From: Platanthera guangdongensis
Taxonomy: Eukaryota > Streptophyta > Magnoliopsida > Asparagales > Orchidaceae
Direction of reading: 5' to 3'
NCBI GenBank assembly: GCA_039583875.1
Contig: CM077167.1
Span: 154,583,010-154,647,009 of the forward strand
DNA length: 64,000 nt
Shown here: one piece after another, positions 10,276-20,914 of the stretch
Position numbering within the stretch: position 1 is the stretch's first letter
Layout of the letters: every line of letters begins with the position of its first letter
Made by a program: the position numbers and the translations under genes
Notes under the pieces: generated by a model
What the model was told of the DNA's origin: nothing
The model's input: the letters and a program-made list of their open reading frames with translations, nothing else
The model's database searches: none

Positions 10276-10547
10276 AGTGCAGGGGACGGAGTTCTGGCCT
10301 CCAGCCGATCCTGCTGTTCCCACCTTGCACCTATCAGGCTGGAGCGGGTGTCAGCCAACTTGTCGCACCCGCCCCTCAAAAAGGGGTTACTGGGGGAGGC
10401 AGAGTTTTCCTCCCCCCACTAGTATATTACAAGGGGTAGGCCTAAATTGCCCACCAAGAGTGCAAAACTTCTCCAAAAGCTTAAAAACTCATAGCTGCTC
10501 CTGCGCCTGCAGGGAGGACCCCCACTCTGCGAATACGGGGTTGTACA

Positions 10548-10563
10548 CAATCCCCGTTCTTTT
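10548..10563 (-). promoter_or_regulatory. Polypurine tract of element B
   Basis: The reverse complement reads AAAAGAACGGGGATTG and directly precedes the 3' LTR start TGTACAACC. This is where plus-strand DNA synthesis would begin. Confidence 0.65.
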
Positions 10564-10639
10564 CGAGGTTGACACAAGCTCAGAAAGAAACATCCAACTC
10601 AACGTATTCGCAGAGTGTAATTTTCTTGTGCGGTCAAAA

Positions 10640-10880
10640 AGACACTTAATCTCCCGGAGGGGTCAACTTGCCATGCCAGCTGATGGGAGCCTGGGTACCG
10701 AGACCCCCTATGGGTAAAAAACACTTAACCTCCTGGAGGGGTCAACCTGTCATGCCAGATGATGGGAGCCTGGGTGGCAAGACCCCTCCGGGTAAAAAAC
10801 ACTTAACCTCCCGGAGGGGTCAACCTGCCATGCCAGCTGATGGGAACCTGGGTGGCAAGACCCCCTCCGGGTAAAAAGAA
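10640..10880. repeat. Tandem repeat B1, ~78-bp units, three copies
   Basis: ACACTTAAYCTCC recurs at 10642, 10721 and 10799. Each unit carries a version of GCCAGCTGATGGGAGCCTGG, the same core as the element A array. Confidence 0.88.
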
Positions 10881-11176
10881 CTGGGCATCCACAAGAGGTA
10901 CGCCTGCCTTGTTAGCTAGTGAGAGCCTGACAACGGGACCGTCATCGGAGCAAGGGTACTTGGGCTTCCACGAGAGGTATGCCTGCCCTGCCAGCTAGTG
11001 AGAGCCTGACAGCAGGACCGTCATCGGAGCAAAGGTTCTTGGGCTTCCACGAGAGGTACGCCTGCCCAGCCAGCCAGTGAGAGCTTGATAGCAGGACCTT
11101 CATCGGAGCAAAAGTACTTGGGCTTCCACGAGAGGTACATTTGCCCTATCAGCTAGTGAGAGCCTGACAGTGGGAC
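10880..11176. repeat. Tandem repeat B2, 78-79-bp units, left part
   Basis: GGTACTTGGGCTTCCACGAG recurs with starts near 10955, 11034 and 11112. The core CCAGCTAGTGAGAGCCTGACAG is shared with other subarrays. Element D interrupts it at 11176, inside a unit, and it resumes at 24264. Confidence 0.88.
11172..11176. repeat. Target-site duplication of element D (left), GGGAC
   Basis: Identical to 24264-24268, and both abut LTR ends. The word itself belongs to the B2 repeat unit (GGGACCGTCATCGGAG), confirming insertion into the array. Confidence 0.93.
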
Positions 11177-12068
11177 TGAAAGATATGGTACCTAAACACC
11201 TAGAGGGGGGCGGGGGGTGAATAGGTGACCTAATCCTTTCTAACTTTGTTGGCAGCTAAATAGTTATATCACAGATTTCTATCTAGTTTATTACAGCAAT
11301 CAGCAATAATCAAACATACACAGCTAACCACAGCACATTCACAGCACAGCACACAGTGATTTATAGTGGTTCCCCAAGATATGGGTACATCCACTTTCCT
11401 CCTTGCCTATCTAGCAGTGTACTAGATTGGCCAAACTTCTCCACAGTCTTCAGAACCCAATTGGTTCTACCTCAGGCCCAAAGCCTTACAACTCAGCTTT
11501 ATCCCAAAGCCTACACTCAGCCAATCAAGGCCTACACTCAGCCAATCAAGGCCTACACTCAAAGATCTCATCTCCTACACTCAGGCAAACAAGCCCTACC
11601 CTCAGCCTTTATAAATATAGGCTTACAATCACTCAGATCCAAAGGATCCTACAAGTTAAAAAGATATTACAAAATACAACTCTACAACTCAGAATAATAA
11701 GGAGGAGTTGAGAGATTCTTGATGAGTTCTTGGAAGAACTCAGTGGATTCACCCTGACTTAGCTTTCTTCAAAGCTTCTTGAGTAGAACTGAATAAGGCT
11801 GAATCCTCTCTGCAGTTGTTCCTTGACCTCTGCACTTAAGAATCAGAATTGAATCTGAATCCTTCTTCTCAGCCTAGTTCCAGAGACTGATTTTTGGATG
11901 GATCCCTCTCTCTCCAACTTCTTCGATCTGCACTTGGACTGCAAGATCTTCTTGTATTGATACTCTGTGTACTACTTTTCTGATTACTTGAATAATCTGT
12001 ACTTGTTAATCACTTGATCAACTCTTTCAACTACTTCAACAACAACAGTTTCTGTAAACTGTGGATGC

Positions 12069-12078
12069 CTATTTATAG
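12069..12078 (-). promoter_or_regulatory. TATA box in element D left LTR
   Basis: The reverse complement reads CTATAAATAG; the right LTR has the same box at 23106-23115. The palindrome array ends about 170 bp upstream in the transcription direction, so the array lies in U3. Confidence 0.62.
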
Positions 12079-12251
12079 GCCTTCTTCATGGTAACGGCTG
12101 GTCCGGTTCATAACTGACTTCTGACATCTCTGACAGTTGCTGTAGACCGCTGGATCGGCAGCTGTCATGTCAACCAGTCACTTCTGAAAATCTCTAACAG
12201 TCAGTAAGTGTCGAGACTTTCTGTCTTTAAGTGTTGACACTTATAGTCCAA

Positions 12252-13087
12252 GTGTCGACACATGTTGTGTAAGTGTCGACACAAGTCTACAAGGTGTCGA
12301 CACATTTCCTTGTATGTCTCGACACAGATTCTTCTGCATGTGTCGACACTAAAATTGAGTGTCGACACAAGTACTTGTTCTTCTAGCTTTTGCTGAATTC
12401 TTCTATGTGTCGACACATCTCCTTTGTGTCGACACAACTTCTTGTGTTGAATCTGTCTAGTGTCGACACTGCTTCTTGGTGTCGACACATAGTCTTCTAT
12501 GTTGAAACTTGCTGAGTGTCGACACCGCTCCTTGTGTCGACACACCTTCTTGTTGTTGAGACTTCAGCTGAGTGTCGACACATTCCCATAGTGTCGACAC
12601 TGTACTTGGAATAATTTGTTGTTCTTTCTGTTCTTTACTAAGTGTCGACACAGCTGCATGTGTCGACACTTTCTTCAAGTGTTGAGTCTTTAGCTGTGTG
12701 TCGACACATTGTTCTGGTGTCGACACATACTTCAAATGTTGACTCTTCTGACACATAGTGTCGACACATTGTGTTGAGTGTCGACACTTGTACTTAGACT
12801 CTGCAGACTTTTGCTGAGTGTCGACACAGCTCCAAGTGTCGACAACTTTCTGGTGTAGACACAGCTTCACTGGGTGTCGACACAGCTCCTTGTGTCGACA
12901 CTTTCTGTCTGCACTTTTCTTCACTGGGGGGGGAGTGTCGACACAGCTCCAAGTGTCGACACTTTCTGTCTGGTGTCGACTCTGCATCCCAGGTGTCGAC
13001 ACAATGACTCCAAGTGTCGACACCTCTTGTCTGGGTGTCGACACAAGTCTTCTTAAGTGTCGACACTTTCCCTCTGGGTGTCGACAC
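12252..13087. repeat. Phased array of the palindrome GTGTCGACAC in element D left LTR
   Basis: By hand count about 29 perfect copies plus several one-base variants. Starts include 12252, 12273, 12294 | 12340, 12359 | 12407, 12426 | 12460, 12479 | 12516, 12534 | 12572, 12591 | 12642, 12660 | 12698, 12717 | 12758, 12778, and a run 12953, 12973 (variant), 12993, 13014, 13035, 13057, 13078. Neighbours are 17-22 bp apart and pairs recur about every 55-65 bp. The DNA between copies is not conserved. Frames here (VSTL/CVDTQ/CRHL peptides) are translations of the motif. Confidence 0.93.
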
Positions 13088-13232
13088 ATGGACTTAGAAA
13101 CTTTTTGCTTCAGTCCAGTTCTTTCTTAACCTGCACAAGTAACTCAAACATACATCAAATACATTATGATGTATATCATTGAGTTGGGTGAGGCTTCTTC
13201 AAATCAGGTACATTTGACCAATGTACCCAACA

Positions 13233-13250
13233 ATCTCCCCTATTTGGAGA
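13233..13250 (-). promoter_or_regulatory. Polypurine tract of element D
   Basis: The reverse complement reads TCTCCAAATAGGGGAGAT directly before LTR start TGTTGGG. Element E has a close equivalent at 61745-61765. Confidence 0.65.
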
Positions 13251-13509
13251 AGTCATAACCCTTAGTCAATGATATACACCATCCATAATTAAAATTACAA
13301 AATGATGTACAGCAGATTATAAACAGCAGGGTAAACATAAACATGTAATAATTCACACATGTATACACATTCAGCATTGCAGAACAAATAAGAAATAGAT
13401 ACTGCTCAGAACAACCATGAAATATATTTATCATATATTGTTCTAATATTTTTAATACACCTTTAATGGTTTACAAAAATGTTTTACATTCAACAGATTT
13501 CAACAAGCT

Positions 13510-16365
13510 TCAAGTTAAATTCCTAATCTATTTCTGATCAGGTTCTTTGATAACTATTCCCTTTCCAGCTTGAACTTGAGCTTTGACAGGGGCTTCAGCA
13601 GGTTCAGCAACAGCAGGCTTCTTTCCTTTTAAGTCCTTCTTTTCAGCTCTTTGCTTTGATTTTCTGCCTCTCAAAGTAGTGATATGGCTTAGGGAAGTAC
13701 TTGCTAGGCTCCACAGCAGTAGGAGGTAGCTTTCCCATCTTAGCCTTTCTTCTGAATTGTACTATAGCCTCCTGCCTTATTTCATGTTTCTCCATTCTGC
13801 CTCAGAGAACCATTTGTTCCTGTCATTCATGTTGTCTTTAGCAGCTTTCCAGGCAGTTAGAATTATATTTCTAGAGGTAGGGCTCCATTGTTCAAAATCT
13901 GGCTTTTGTTCTGCTTGTTCCCTAAACCTCTTTTTAGACAACCTTGTCTCTTCTTCTTTGTTCAGAGCCTCTTGCAGAGCTTCAGAAATAGGTTGAACAA
14001 CCTTCTCAATATGAACATTGGCCTTGCCCTCAGTTGGGCTATACATTGTGCTGACATCTGCTTGAACCATGTCAAAATCTGGAGGTGGATATATCACTTG
14101 AGCTACTTCTTGTTGCTCACCTCCAAGATATGCAGTTTGTATTCCTGATTCAGCCACATTATCATCATCACAAAGTGGAGGATAGCCCAGTGTAGCTCTG
14201 ATGGAGTTAGATATCCATTTGGCATGGTCAGAGCTAGCTTTGACTAATACTCTCTCCCCCTTTATGACTTCTCTGGCCATATGGTCTCTGACATCATCCT
14301 TTTGAAACCTTATCTGACTATCCAAATACCTGATTCCCTCTTTAAAGTAAGGTCTGAGCTTAGTGAGCTGTTCAGAGATGGCCTTCTGGGAATCTTTAAT
14401 TGCAGTCTTGACAGCAGAAATCTCAGCTTGAAAGACCTTATCAAAGTCAGCCTTAGCAGCAGCAGTAGATGTTGAAGGTTCAGCAGTCTTATTCTTCAAC
14501 TCAGTGACTATAGCATTATGGGAGGCAGTCAAATTATCATTCATTCTTAACTGATTCTCCAGCACATATCCTTGCTTTACTGCTATATCATCTACCTGAG
14601 CCTTGATCTTCTCCTGGTGAGTTGCCAAATAGACCACTGCATTCCCACCCTTGTGGAAGCAGTCAGTCATTTCCTTCTTGTTCAGATTCATCTCAAATCT
14701 TATAGATTTGATATCTTGTGCAAGATCAAACTGTAGAGACTTGTGCCCTTCATCCACATAAGCCTTTATTGCCTTCTTTGCTCATCCAACTTGATCTGCA
14801 TGGCAATCATCAAAGCACTATAATCAACTGTTGGAGCTTGTTGAACTATAGGCTGTGGGGCAATGGATTGCAAGGCTTTCTTGTAACTCTGACTTCTTCT
14901 TTTAAAAATATAGAGTTTCTTCTTCTTGGCCCTAGCACTCTCCTCATCCTCAGAGGCAGAAGTGCTGGCAATATCAACCCTGTCCTTAGGGCTTTGAGGT
15001 TTGTCAGCTGGCACAGCAGTTGCCTTTTCAGTTTCCAGCCTAATAGGCTCTTCCAGAACTTCCATGTGCTCCCCCTCAGCAGCAGCACTCTTATCTTCAG
15101 CATCAATTTCTTTGTCATATAAAAATCTGCCTGATCTAGATTTAGAAACAAATCTTCCATTGTAAATTCATGAGGGGATGGAGCTGGAGACAGTCTTTGC
15201 TCTTCAACCACTGATTCAGGTACCACTTCTTGTTCAGCAGATTTGTCTTCTAAAACAACATCTGGTACTTGACTGTTTAGCTGAGTTTGCTGATGGACAT
15301 CAGACAAATCAAAATCTACTATAGAAAAATCTAAAGTGTTTAGTTCAGAGAGTACCTCTTGTATAATGGAGGTGGCTTGTTCACTCTCCAGTGTAGAGGG
15401 TTCTGCTACACCTGGAAGCTCCCCCTGACTGTGATCCCTATGGATGGAGCTAGCTGGAGGCAGCTCCCCCTGGATCTCAGCAGTCTCTTGAGGAGCAGGA
15501 GTCTTTACTACTATCTCTTCCTCTACTCATCAGGTGTGAACACCACCTGTTCTTCACTCTCAGAACTGCTTGAGGACTCTTGTGCCACAACAGCAGTTTT
15601 CCTTTTCTTCCTGGGAGGAGTGACTTTATCTGTAACTGGCTTCTCAGGGGTAGGCATGTCCTTGGACAACACCCCTTCCCATCTAGAAAAGATCCTTTGA
15701 TCCATCTTCCTCATGTGATTGATCTTACTTCCAGCAGCAGAGCTCATTACCTCTGGTATGGTACCAGCTAGGTAGAGACTGATAATCCTGCCCAGGTTGG
15801 GCTTTTTCAGACCTTCCTTTATTTTCTCATAAACTATCATAGACCAATCTGTTCTTAGGGTGAATATTATTCTGGTCATGACATTGAACATGGAGGCTGA
15901 CACCCTGTCATGCCCTCCTGGCTTACTGAGGATAACCTTTCCCACAATCTCTGACATGAACTTTCCTTGGTTGTTCATGCCTTTCCTATTAAACACAGAA
16001 CCGATCTTCAGTTTGGGATCAAGTCCACACCAAACTAAAGCTTCCCTAATCTTGGAGGCAGTTACTTCTTCTTCATCTTGAGTCTTAGGTAGCTGGAGTA
16101 CCTTCCTCAGACTTTTTGGTGAAATCTTGACCTTGGATCCATGAACTCTGGATTTGATTCTGTATCCAGATTCATCAACTGCAGCTCCAGTAAGGAATTC
16201 TAGCACTTCCTTCTTCCAAATCTTTGTTGGTTCTGAAACCAAGTATTCTAGTCCAGAATTGGCGACTAGGGTTATCACCGATTTGATTTCTTGATCTGCG
16301 TCGTCGAACGCACCGCGCACTAGCTCATAGCCCTCGTTCACGTTCTCCTCAAGCTTAGGAGCCAT
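13510..16365 (-). pseudogene. Element D extra ORF between pol and 3' LTR, frameshifted
   Basis: The start is taken as the ATG at 16363-16365 (MAPKLEENVNEGYELVRGAF), because the 29 residues before it come from the palindrome array. The N-terminal third (to about 15800) has the pattern VHGSKVKISPKSLRKVLQLP and ALVWCGLDP, resembling the 'putative plant transposon protein' domain (PF20167), judged from memory. It is followed by a basic patch (PRKKRKTAV) near 15600, a candidate nuclear localisation signal, then a Ser/Glu tract. Later blocks (14766-15307 and 13777-14757) lie in other frames and are acidic, Gln-rich and coiled-coil-like. Breaks occur at 15523 (TAG), near 14850 and near 14760. Function is unknown; nuclear DNA binding is only a guess. 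Confidence 0.65.
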
Positions 16366-16399
16366 TAGGGTTTGGAGAATTAGTCTTGAGAAAAGAGAG

Positions 16400-16846
16400 G
16401 TGTCGACACAGGAGTTATGGTCTCGAAACTTTGAAAGCGTGTCGACAAACAAAGACAGAACCCTATTTATACCGTTCTGATTTTGAAGATGAACAGGCGG
16501 GACAGCTAGCTAAACATGTGTCGACACTGGCAATAAGTGTCGACACTGACTTATAATGTCTCGACACACATGTGTCGACACAAGTTTAGTCAACAGATAT
16601 TGTGTGTCGACACTTGGTTATGTGTCGACACAACATAACTCGACACATCGTCGAGACTTTACTTAGAAAATTCTGAGTAAAACATAAGTGTCGACACCAT
16701 ATTGGATGTGTCGACACCTACTTGACATGTGTCGACACTAACATTCTGAAGTGTCGACACCACATTCCTAGATGTGTCGACACGTTTTTCCTGAAGTGTC
16801 GACACCACTATTCTGTGTCGACATAGACTTGTCTATGTGTCGACAC
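16400..16846. repeat. Second GTGTCGACAC array, in the spacer between pol and extra ORF of element D
   Basis: Thirteen perfect copies by hand count: 16400, 16518, 16537, 16572, 16604, 16622, 16688, 16708, 16729, 16751, 16774, 16796 and 16837, plus variants near 16439, 16560 and 16815. From 16688 on the spacing is 20, 21, 22, 23, 22, then 19 and 22 via a variant. It is the same word and phase as in the LTRs, placed immediately 5' of the extra ORF. Confidence 0.92.
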
Positions 16847-16879
16847 CTCTTTACTTAGCCAATTTTTTATTCTGTAAAC

Positions 16880-19297
16880 TTAGTCTAAGTTTATCATACC
16901 TAGTTCAATTTTGAATCTATTGAACTTAGCTTCTTTTAGTGGCTTAGTAAACATATCATCTACTTGTTCATCTGTTTTAACATATTCAAGTGAAATATCT
17001 TCTCTTTCTACATGTTCTCTAAGAAAGTGATATTTAATCTCAATATGTTTTGTCCTACTATGAGATACAGGGTTATTAGCTATTGAAATAGCACTTGTAG
17101 AATCACAGAAAAGTGGAGTTCTACTTACCTGAAATCCATAGTCCTCTAGCTGATGTTGAATCCACAGAAGTTGAGCACAGCAACTTCCTGCAGCCACATA
17201 CTCTGACTCAGCTGTGGAGATAGCCACACTAGTCTGCTTTTTGCTGCTCCATGAAATTAGTCTTCCACCTAGGAATTGATAGGTTCCAGTAGTGCTCTTT
17301 CTATCCTCTTTGCATCCTGCAAAGTCTGCATCTGAATAACCTGTTAGATCAAAGTCTCCATTCCTAGGGTACCAGAGGCCTAGATAGGGAGTGCCCTTTA
17401 GATATCTCAAAATTCTCTTGACAGCAGTCAAGTGAGACTCTTTAGGGCAGGCTTGATACCTTGCACAAACACATGTAGCATACATGATGTCTGGTCTACT
17501 AGCAGTCAAGTATAATAGGGAGCCAACTATCCCTCTATACAAGGTTTCATCTACAGGTTTCCCTGCATCATCCTTGCTAAGAGACATACTTGACCCCATA
17601 GGAGTCTTCATGGTACTGGATGAATCCATACCATACTTCCTTATGAGTTCTAGGGTGAACTTTGACTGACAAATGGACAAACCACTCTCAGTCTGTTTAA
17701 CTTGGAGACCCAAGAAAAACTTCAGCTCTCCCATACTACTCATTTCAAATTGACCTTGCATAAGTTTTGCAAACTTTTTGCAAAGGCTGCTTTCAGTAGA
17801 CCCAAATATAATGTCATCTACATATATTTGGACTAGTATGACATTGCCTCTAGATTCCCTGAGGAATAGAGTCTTATCTATTTTCCCCCTTGAGAACTTG
17901 TTCTCAATGAGGAAACTAGATAGGGTTTCATACCAAGCCCTCGGGGCTTGCTTTAACCCATATAAAGCTTTCCTAAGTCTATAGACATAATGAGGTAGAG
18001 TTGGATCAACAAAACCTGCAGGCTGGTCCACATAGACTTCTTCTTTCAAATTATCATTTAGGAATGCTGACTTGACATCCATTTGATATACCTTGAATCC
18101 TTGATAGGTTGCATAGGCCAAAAACATTCTTATGGCTTCCAGTCTGGCTACTGGAGCAAAGGTTTGATCAAAATCAATACCTTCTTCTTGCCTATATCCT
18201 TTAGCAACCAGTCTAGCCTTGTTCTTAATGATGACTCCTTGTTCATCCATCTTATTCCTGTAGATCCACTTAACTCCTATTACATTGTGGTCTTTAGGTT
18301 TAGGAACAAGTTCCCAAACCTTGCACCTCTTGAACTGATTAAGCTCTTCTTGCATTGCTTCAGTCCATTGTGGATCTTGTATTGCTTCTTCAAATTTCTT
18401 AGGTTCAACTTGTGACAGAAAGCTGGAATAGATTGCAGCATCCTGATTTCTGCTCCTAGTTTGAACTCCTTGTCTTGGATCTCCAATAATCAGCTCTACT
18501 GGATGATCTCTAAGATGCCTGTGGGCTGGAGGCATCCTCACTTCTGGTTGAACCACTTCAGCATCTGCATCATGCTGTATACCTTGGAATTCTTCAGCAA
18601 CTGGCACATGTAGTTCTCCCCCTGGACAACAGCTACTCTCCTCAACTTGCTGTCTTGCAGCTGGCAGCTCTTCTATAGTAAGCTTGTCCAATTCCTTTGT
18701 CAAACCTGTGGGGCTGCATACATTGCTAGACAACTCATTGTTAATAAGTTTTGTCTCATCAAAAACTACATGCACTGATTCTTCTACAACTTGTGTAGTC
18801 AAGTTGTAGACTCTATAAGCCTTACTATTATTGCTGTACCCAACAAAAATTCCCTCTTGGGACTTGGCAGCAAACTTAGTTAAGTAAGACTTCCCATTGT
18901 TAAGTATGAAGCATTTGCAACCAAAGATCCTAAAATAGGATAGGTTTGGTTTCCTGCCTTTCACAACTTCATAGGGGGTCTTGTTTAGCCTTTTAGTGAT
19001 GGTAGCCCTATTTATAACATGGCATGCAGTGTTAACTGCTTTAGCCCAGAAATACTCTGGCAGTGATGTATCACTTAGTAGGGTCCTACCAGCCTCTATC
19101 AAGGTCCTATTTTTCCTTTCAGCAATGCCATTTTGCTGAGGTGTTCTAGGTGAAGAGAATTCTTGAAATATCCCAAAGTCTTCACATAGTTTTGTCATGC
19201 TTTCAGATTGAAACTCAGTACCATGGTCACTTCTAATTTTGACCACAGTACTATTAAGTTCATTCTTGAATTTGCTTGACAAAGCTGTAGAAGACAC
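16880..19297 (-). CDS. Integrase (C-terminal half), reverse transcriptase and RNase H of element D
   Basis: An uninterrupted 805-codon frame, the cleanest in the window. It opens in the integrase core ([10 protein letters not shown]24; [13 protein letters not shown]60; 35 residues between). Then come the copia RT ([58 protein letters not shown] at 492-495, bases 17813-17824) and RNase H ([31 protein letters not shown]). The C-terminus ends [10 protein letters not shown]. The first integrase D lies upstream in another frame (19260-19850), so one frameshift separates them and the frame's apparent start is not a true start. RT and RNase H look catalytically complete. Confidence 0.92.
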   Translation of the reverse strand: MSSTALSSKFKNELNSTVVKIRSDHGTEFQSESMTKLCEDFGIFQEFSSPRTPQQNGIAERKNRTLIEAGRTLLSDTSLPEYFWAKAVNTACHVINRATITKRLNKTPYEVVKGRKPNLSYFRIFGCKCFILNNGKSYLTKFAAKSQEGIFVGYSNNSKAYRVYNLTTQVVEESVHVVFDETKLINNELSSNVCSPTGLTKELDKLTIEELPAARQQVEESSCCPGGELHVPVAEEFQGIQHDADAEVVQPEVRMPPAHRHLRDHPVELIIGDPRQGVQTRSRNQDAAIYSSFLSQVEPKKFEEAIQDPQWTEAMQEELNQFKRCKVWELVPKPKDHNVIGVKWIYRNKMDEQGVIIKNKARLVAKGYRQEEGIDFDQTFAPVARLEAIRMFLAYATYQGFKVYQMDVKSAFLNDNLKEEVYVDQPAGFVDPTLPHYVYRLRKALYGLKQAPRAWYETLSSFLIENKFSRGKIDKTLFLRESRGNVILVQIYVDDIIFGSTESSLCKKFAKLMQGQFEMSSMGELKFFLGLQVKQTESGLSICQSKFTLELIRKYGMDSSSTMKTPMGSSMSLSKDDAGKPVDETLYRGIVGSLLYLTASRPDIMYATCVCARYQACPKESHLTAVKRILRYLKGTPYLGLWYPRNGDFDLTGYSDADFAGCKEDRKSTTGTYQFLGGRLISWSSKKQTSVAISTAESEYVAAGSCCAQLLWIQHQLEDYGFQVSRTPLFCDSTSAISIANNPVSHSRTKHIEIKYHFLREHVEREDISLEYVKTDEQVDDMFTKPLKEAKFNRFKIELGMINLD

Positions 19298-19850
19298 TAG
19301 GTGTTTCAGATTTCTGTCTCAAGAAGAACACCCAGGAAAACCTTGAGTAGTCATCAACAACTACAAATGTATAGACCTTCCTACCTAAGCTGTGAACTGG
19401 CATTGGATCAAAGAGATCCATATGCAAGAGGTATAAACACCTCACAGCATCTTTGTTATCTATGCTTCTAAAGGTGGATTTAGTCTGCTTGCCCTTTTGA
19501 CAAGCTGAGCAAATACCATCTTTAACACACTTAACTTGAGGACCATTCCTCACTAACTCTTTGCTAAAGAGTTTGCTAATTGTCTTGTAGTTAAGATGGG
19601 CCAGCCTCTTGTGCCATTTGACACAATGAGAGACTGTCTCATCAGCTACAAGACAAACTGGAGAACCATTGTTCTCAATCATAATGTCTAGGCAGTAGAC
19701 ATTTCTCTTCCTATAACCTGTCAAGATAATCTCTTGATCACTTGACCTCTTGATATGACAACCATTTTTAACAAATGAGATGTCATACCCTACATCACTT
19801 AACTGACTTATACTTATTAGGTTGTGTTTCAACCCTTTAACATAAGCCAC
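19260..19850 (-). pseudogene. Pre-integrase, integrase zinc finger and first half of integrase core (element D)
   Basis: The 196-codon frame shows YVKGLKHNLISISQL (GAG-pre-integrase), the HHCC finger (WHKRLAHLNY, CSACQKGKQ) and the first part of the core (LLHMDLFDPMPVHSLGRKV, VVDDYSRFSWVFFL). It breaks near 19300, where the downstream frame takes over. The start shown is inside the polyprotein. Confidence 0.87.
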
Positions 19851-19864
19851 TTGAGTAATGGTAA

Positions 19865-20047
19865 CTAAGTTTGAAGAAATGTTACCAAACCTTTGATGAT
19901 TCCTTTTTCAGAACCACCAAAGGTCACTTTAGGACCATTTTTGATTGGAATGTAGTCCTTCAGTAGACCCCTAGTTCCAGTCATATGTCTGGAACATCCA
20001 CTGTCCAAGTACCATGTAGGGGTATGACCACTTGGACTTACCTGCAA
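19865..20047 (-). pseudogene. Aspartic protease fragment of element D
   Basis: WYLDSGCSRHMTG is the copia protease active-site region (DSGCS). A frameshift near 19860 separates it from pre-integrase. Confidence 0.8.
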
Positions 20048-20053
20048 AACAGA

Positions 20054-20882
20054 TTAATGGACCTTAGAACCCAAAGCAATCTTGGGTCCTTGGTACTTGT
20101 TAGTCTGTAACTTGACAAAGCTACCTACTGGCTTTCCACCAGGTAGCTTGCTACTCACCTTTGTACTGGCATTGTACCAACAGTCCATTGCAAAATGGCC
20201 AATCTTGCCACAGCACCAGCATTCAAACTTGTTGTACCTTTGCTTAGGTACTTCCTTGGCTGTCTTGACTACAGCAGGTTTGTTGAATGTTGGGGCTTTG
20301 CCCTTGGACTTAGACTTGGACCTGCTCAGTCCCTGCAGGTCTAACAAAACCCAGTCCAGCCTTGCCTTTATGATGAACAAATTCATCAATTAAAGGTAGC
20401 ACTGATTTAGGTTTTGAAAACCTAGCAACAAGCTCTCTTTCTTTCTGAAGATTGATCTCCAGTCTCTTAATTTGATCATTCTTATAGGTGATAGTTCCCA
20501 TCTGAATCACAGTAATGTGTTTCAGCCTGGCTACCTCATTCAGTTTTTGATCAAATTGTTTCTCAAAATCTGTTGCAACAGCCTTGAGATCTGCAATCTC
20601 CTTTGCCTGACTTTTGGCTAGGGTCTTGCTTTTCTTGTAGGCTTGCAACAGTACCTTATATTCATCTATAAGCTGATGAATATCTTCCTCAGACTCAGAT
20701 ACATTCTCATCACTTGATGAAGAAGAATCTGATTCTGAACTAGAACAAGAATCTGAATTTAAACTTGAACTTTGTACCTGACTGGGTCCTGGCTGCTCCA
20801 GGATTTTGGCACTGTCTGTCAAAGCCATTAGCCCTTGGCAATGACTGTCCTCTTGTTCATAAATTGACTCCAAGATCTCCAT
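20054..20882 (-). pseudogene. Gag C-terminal part of element D: coiled coil and second zinc knuckle
   Basis: Two overlapping frames (20310-20882 and 20054-20389) together give an acidic Ser-rich stretch, a coiled coil (about 20420-20700) and the CCHC knuckle CWCCGKIGHFAMDC near 20180-20220. A frameshift near 20340 joins them. Another shift near 20990 separates them from the N-terminal gag. Confidence 0.8.
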
Positions 20883-20914
20883 GAATTCTTCCTCTTCTTC
20901 TTCTGCATACAGCC

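Larger units (their letters stand above)
8986..10547 (-). repeat. Element B 3' LTR (left)
   Basis: 1562 bp, starts TGTTGAAGCC and ends TTGTACA. It holds a TATA box (9275-9284) and a GC-rich hairpin array (9490-10275). It matches 27118-28631 throughout. Confidence 0.93.
11177..13232 (-). repeat. Element D 3' LTR (left)
   Basis: 2056 bp, TG...CA ends. Contains a TATA box (12069-12078) and the phased palindrome array (12252-13087). Compared with 22213-24263 it differs mainly by single-base indels and a few substitutions. Confidence 0.94.

Noticed and set aside
12201..13129. Open frames encoding VSTL/CVDTQ/CRHL repeat peptides (and the same at 23241-24160)
   Set aside because: They appear in several frames on both strands because the palindrome lacks stops. 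They are translations of the LTR array.
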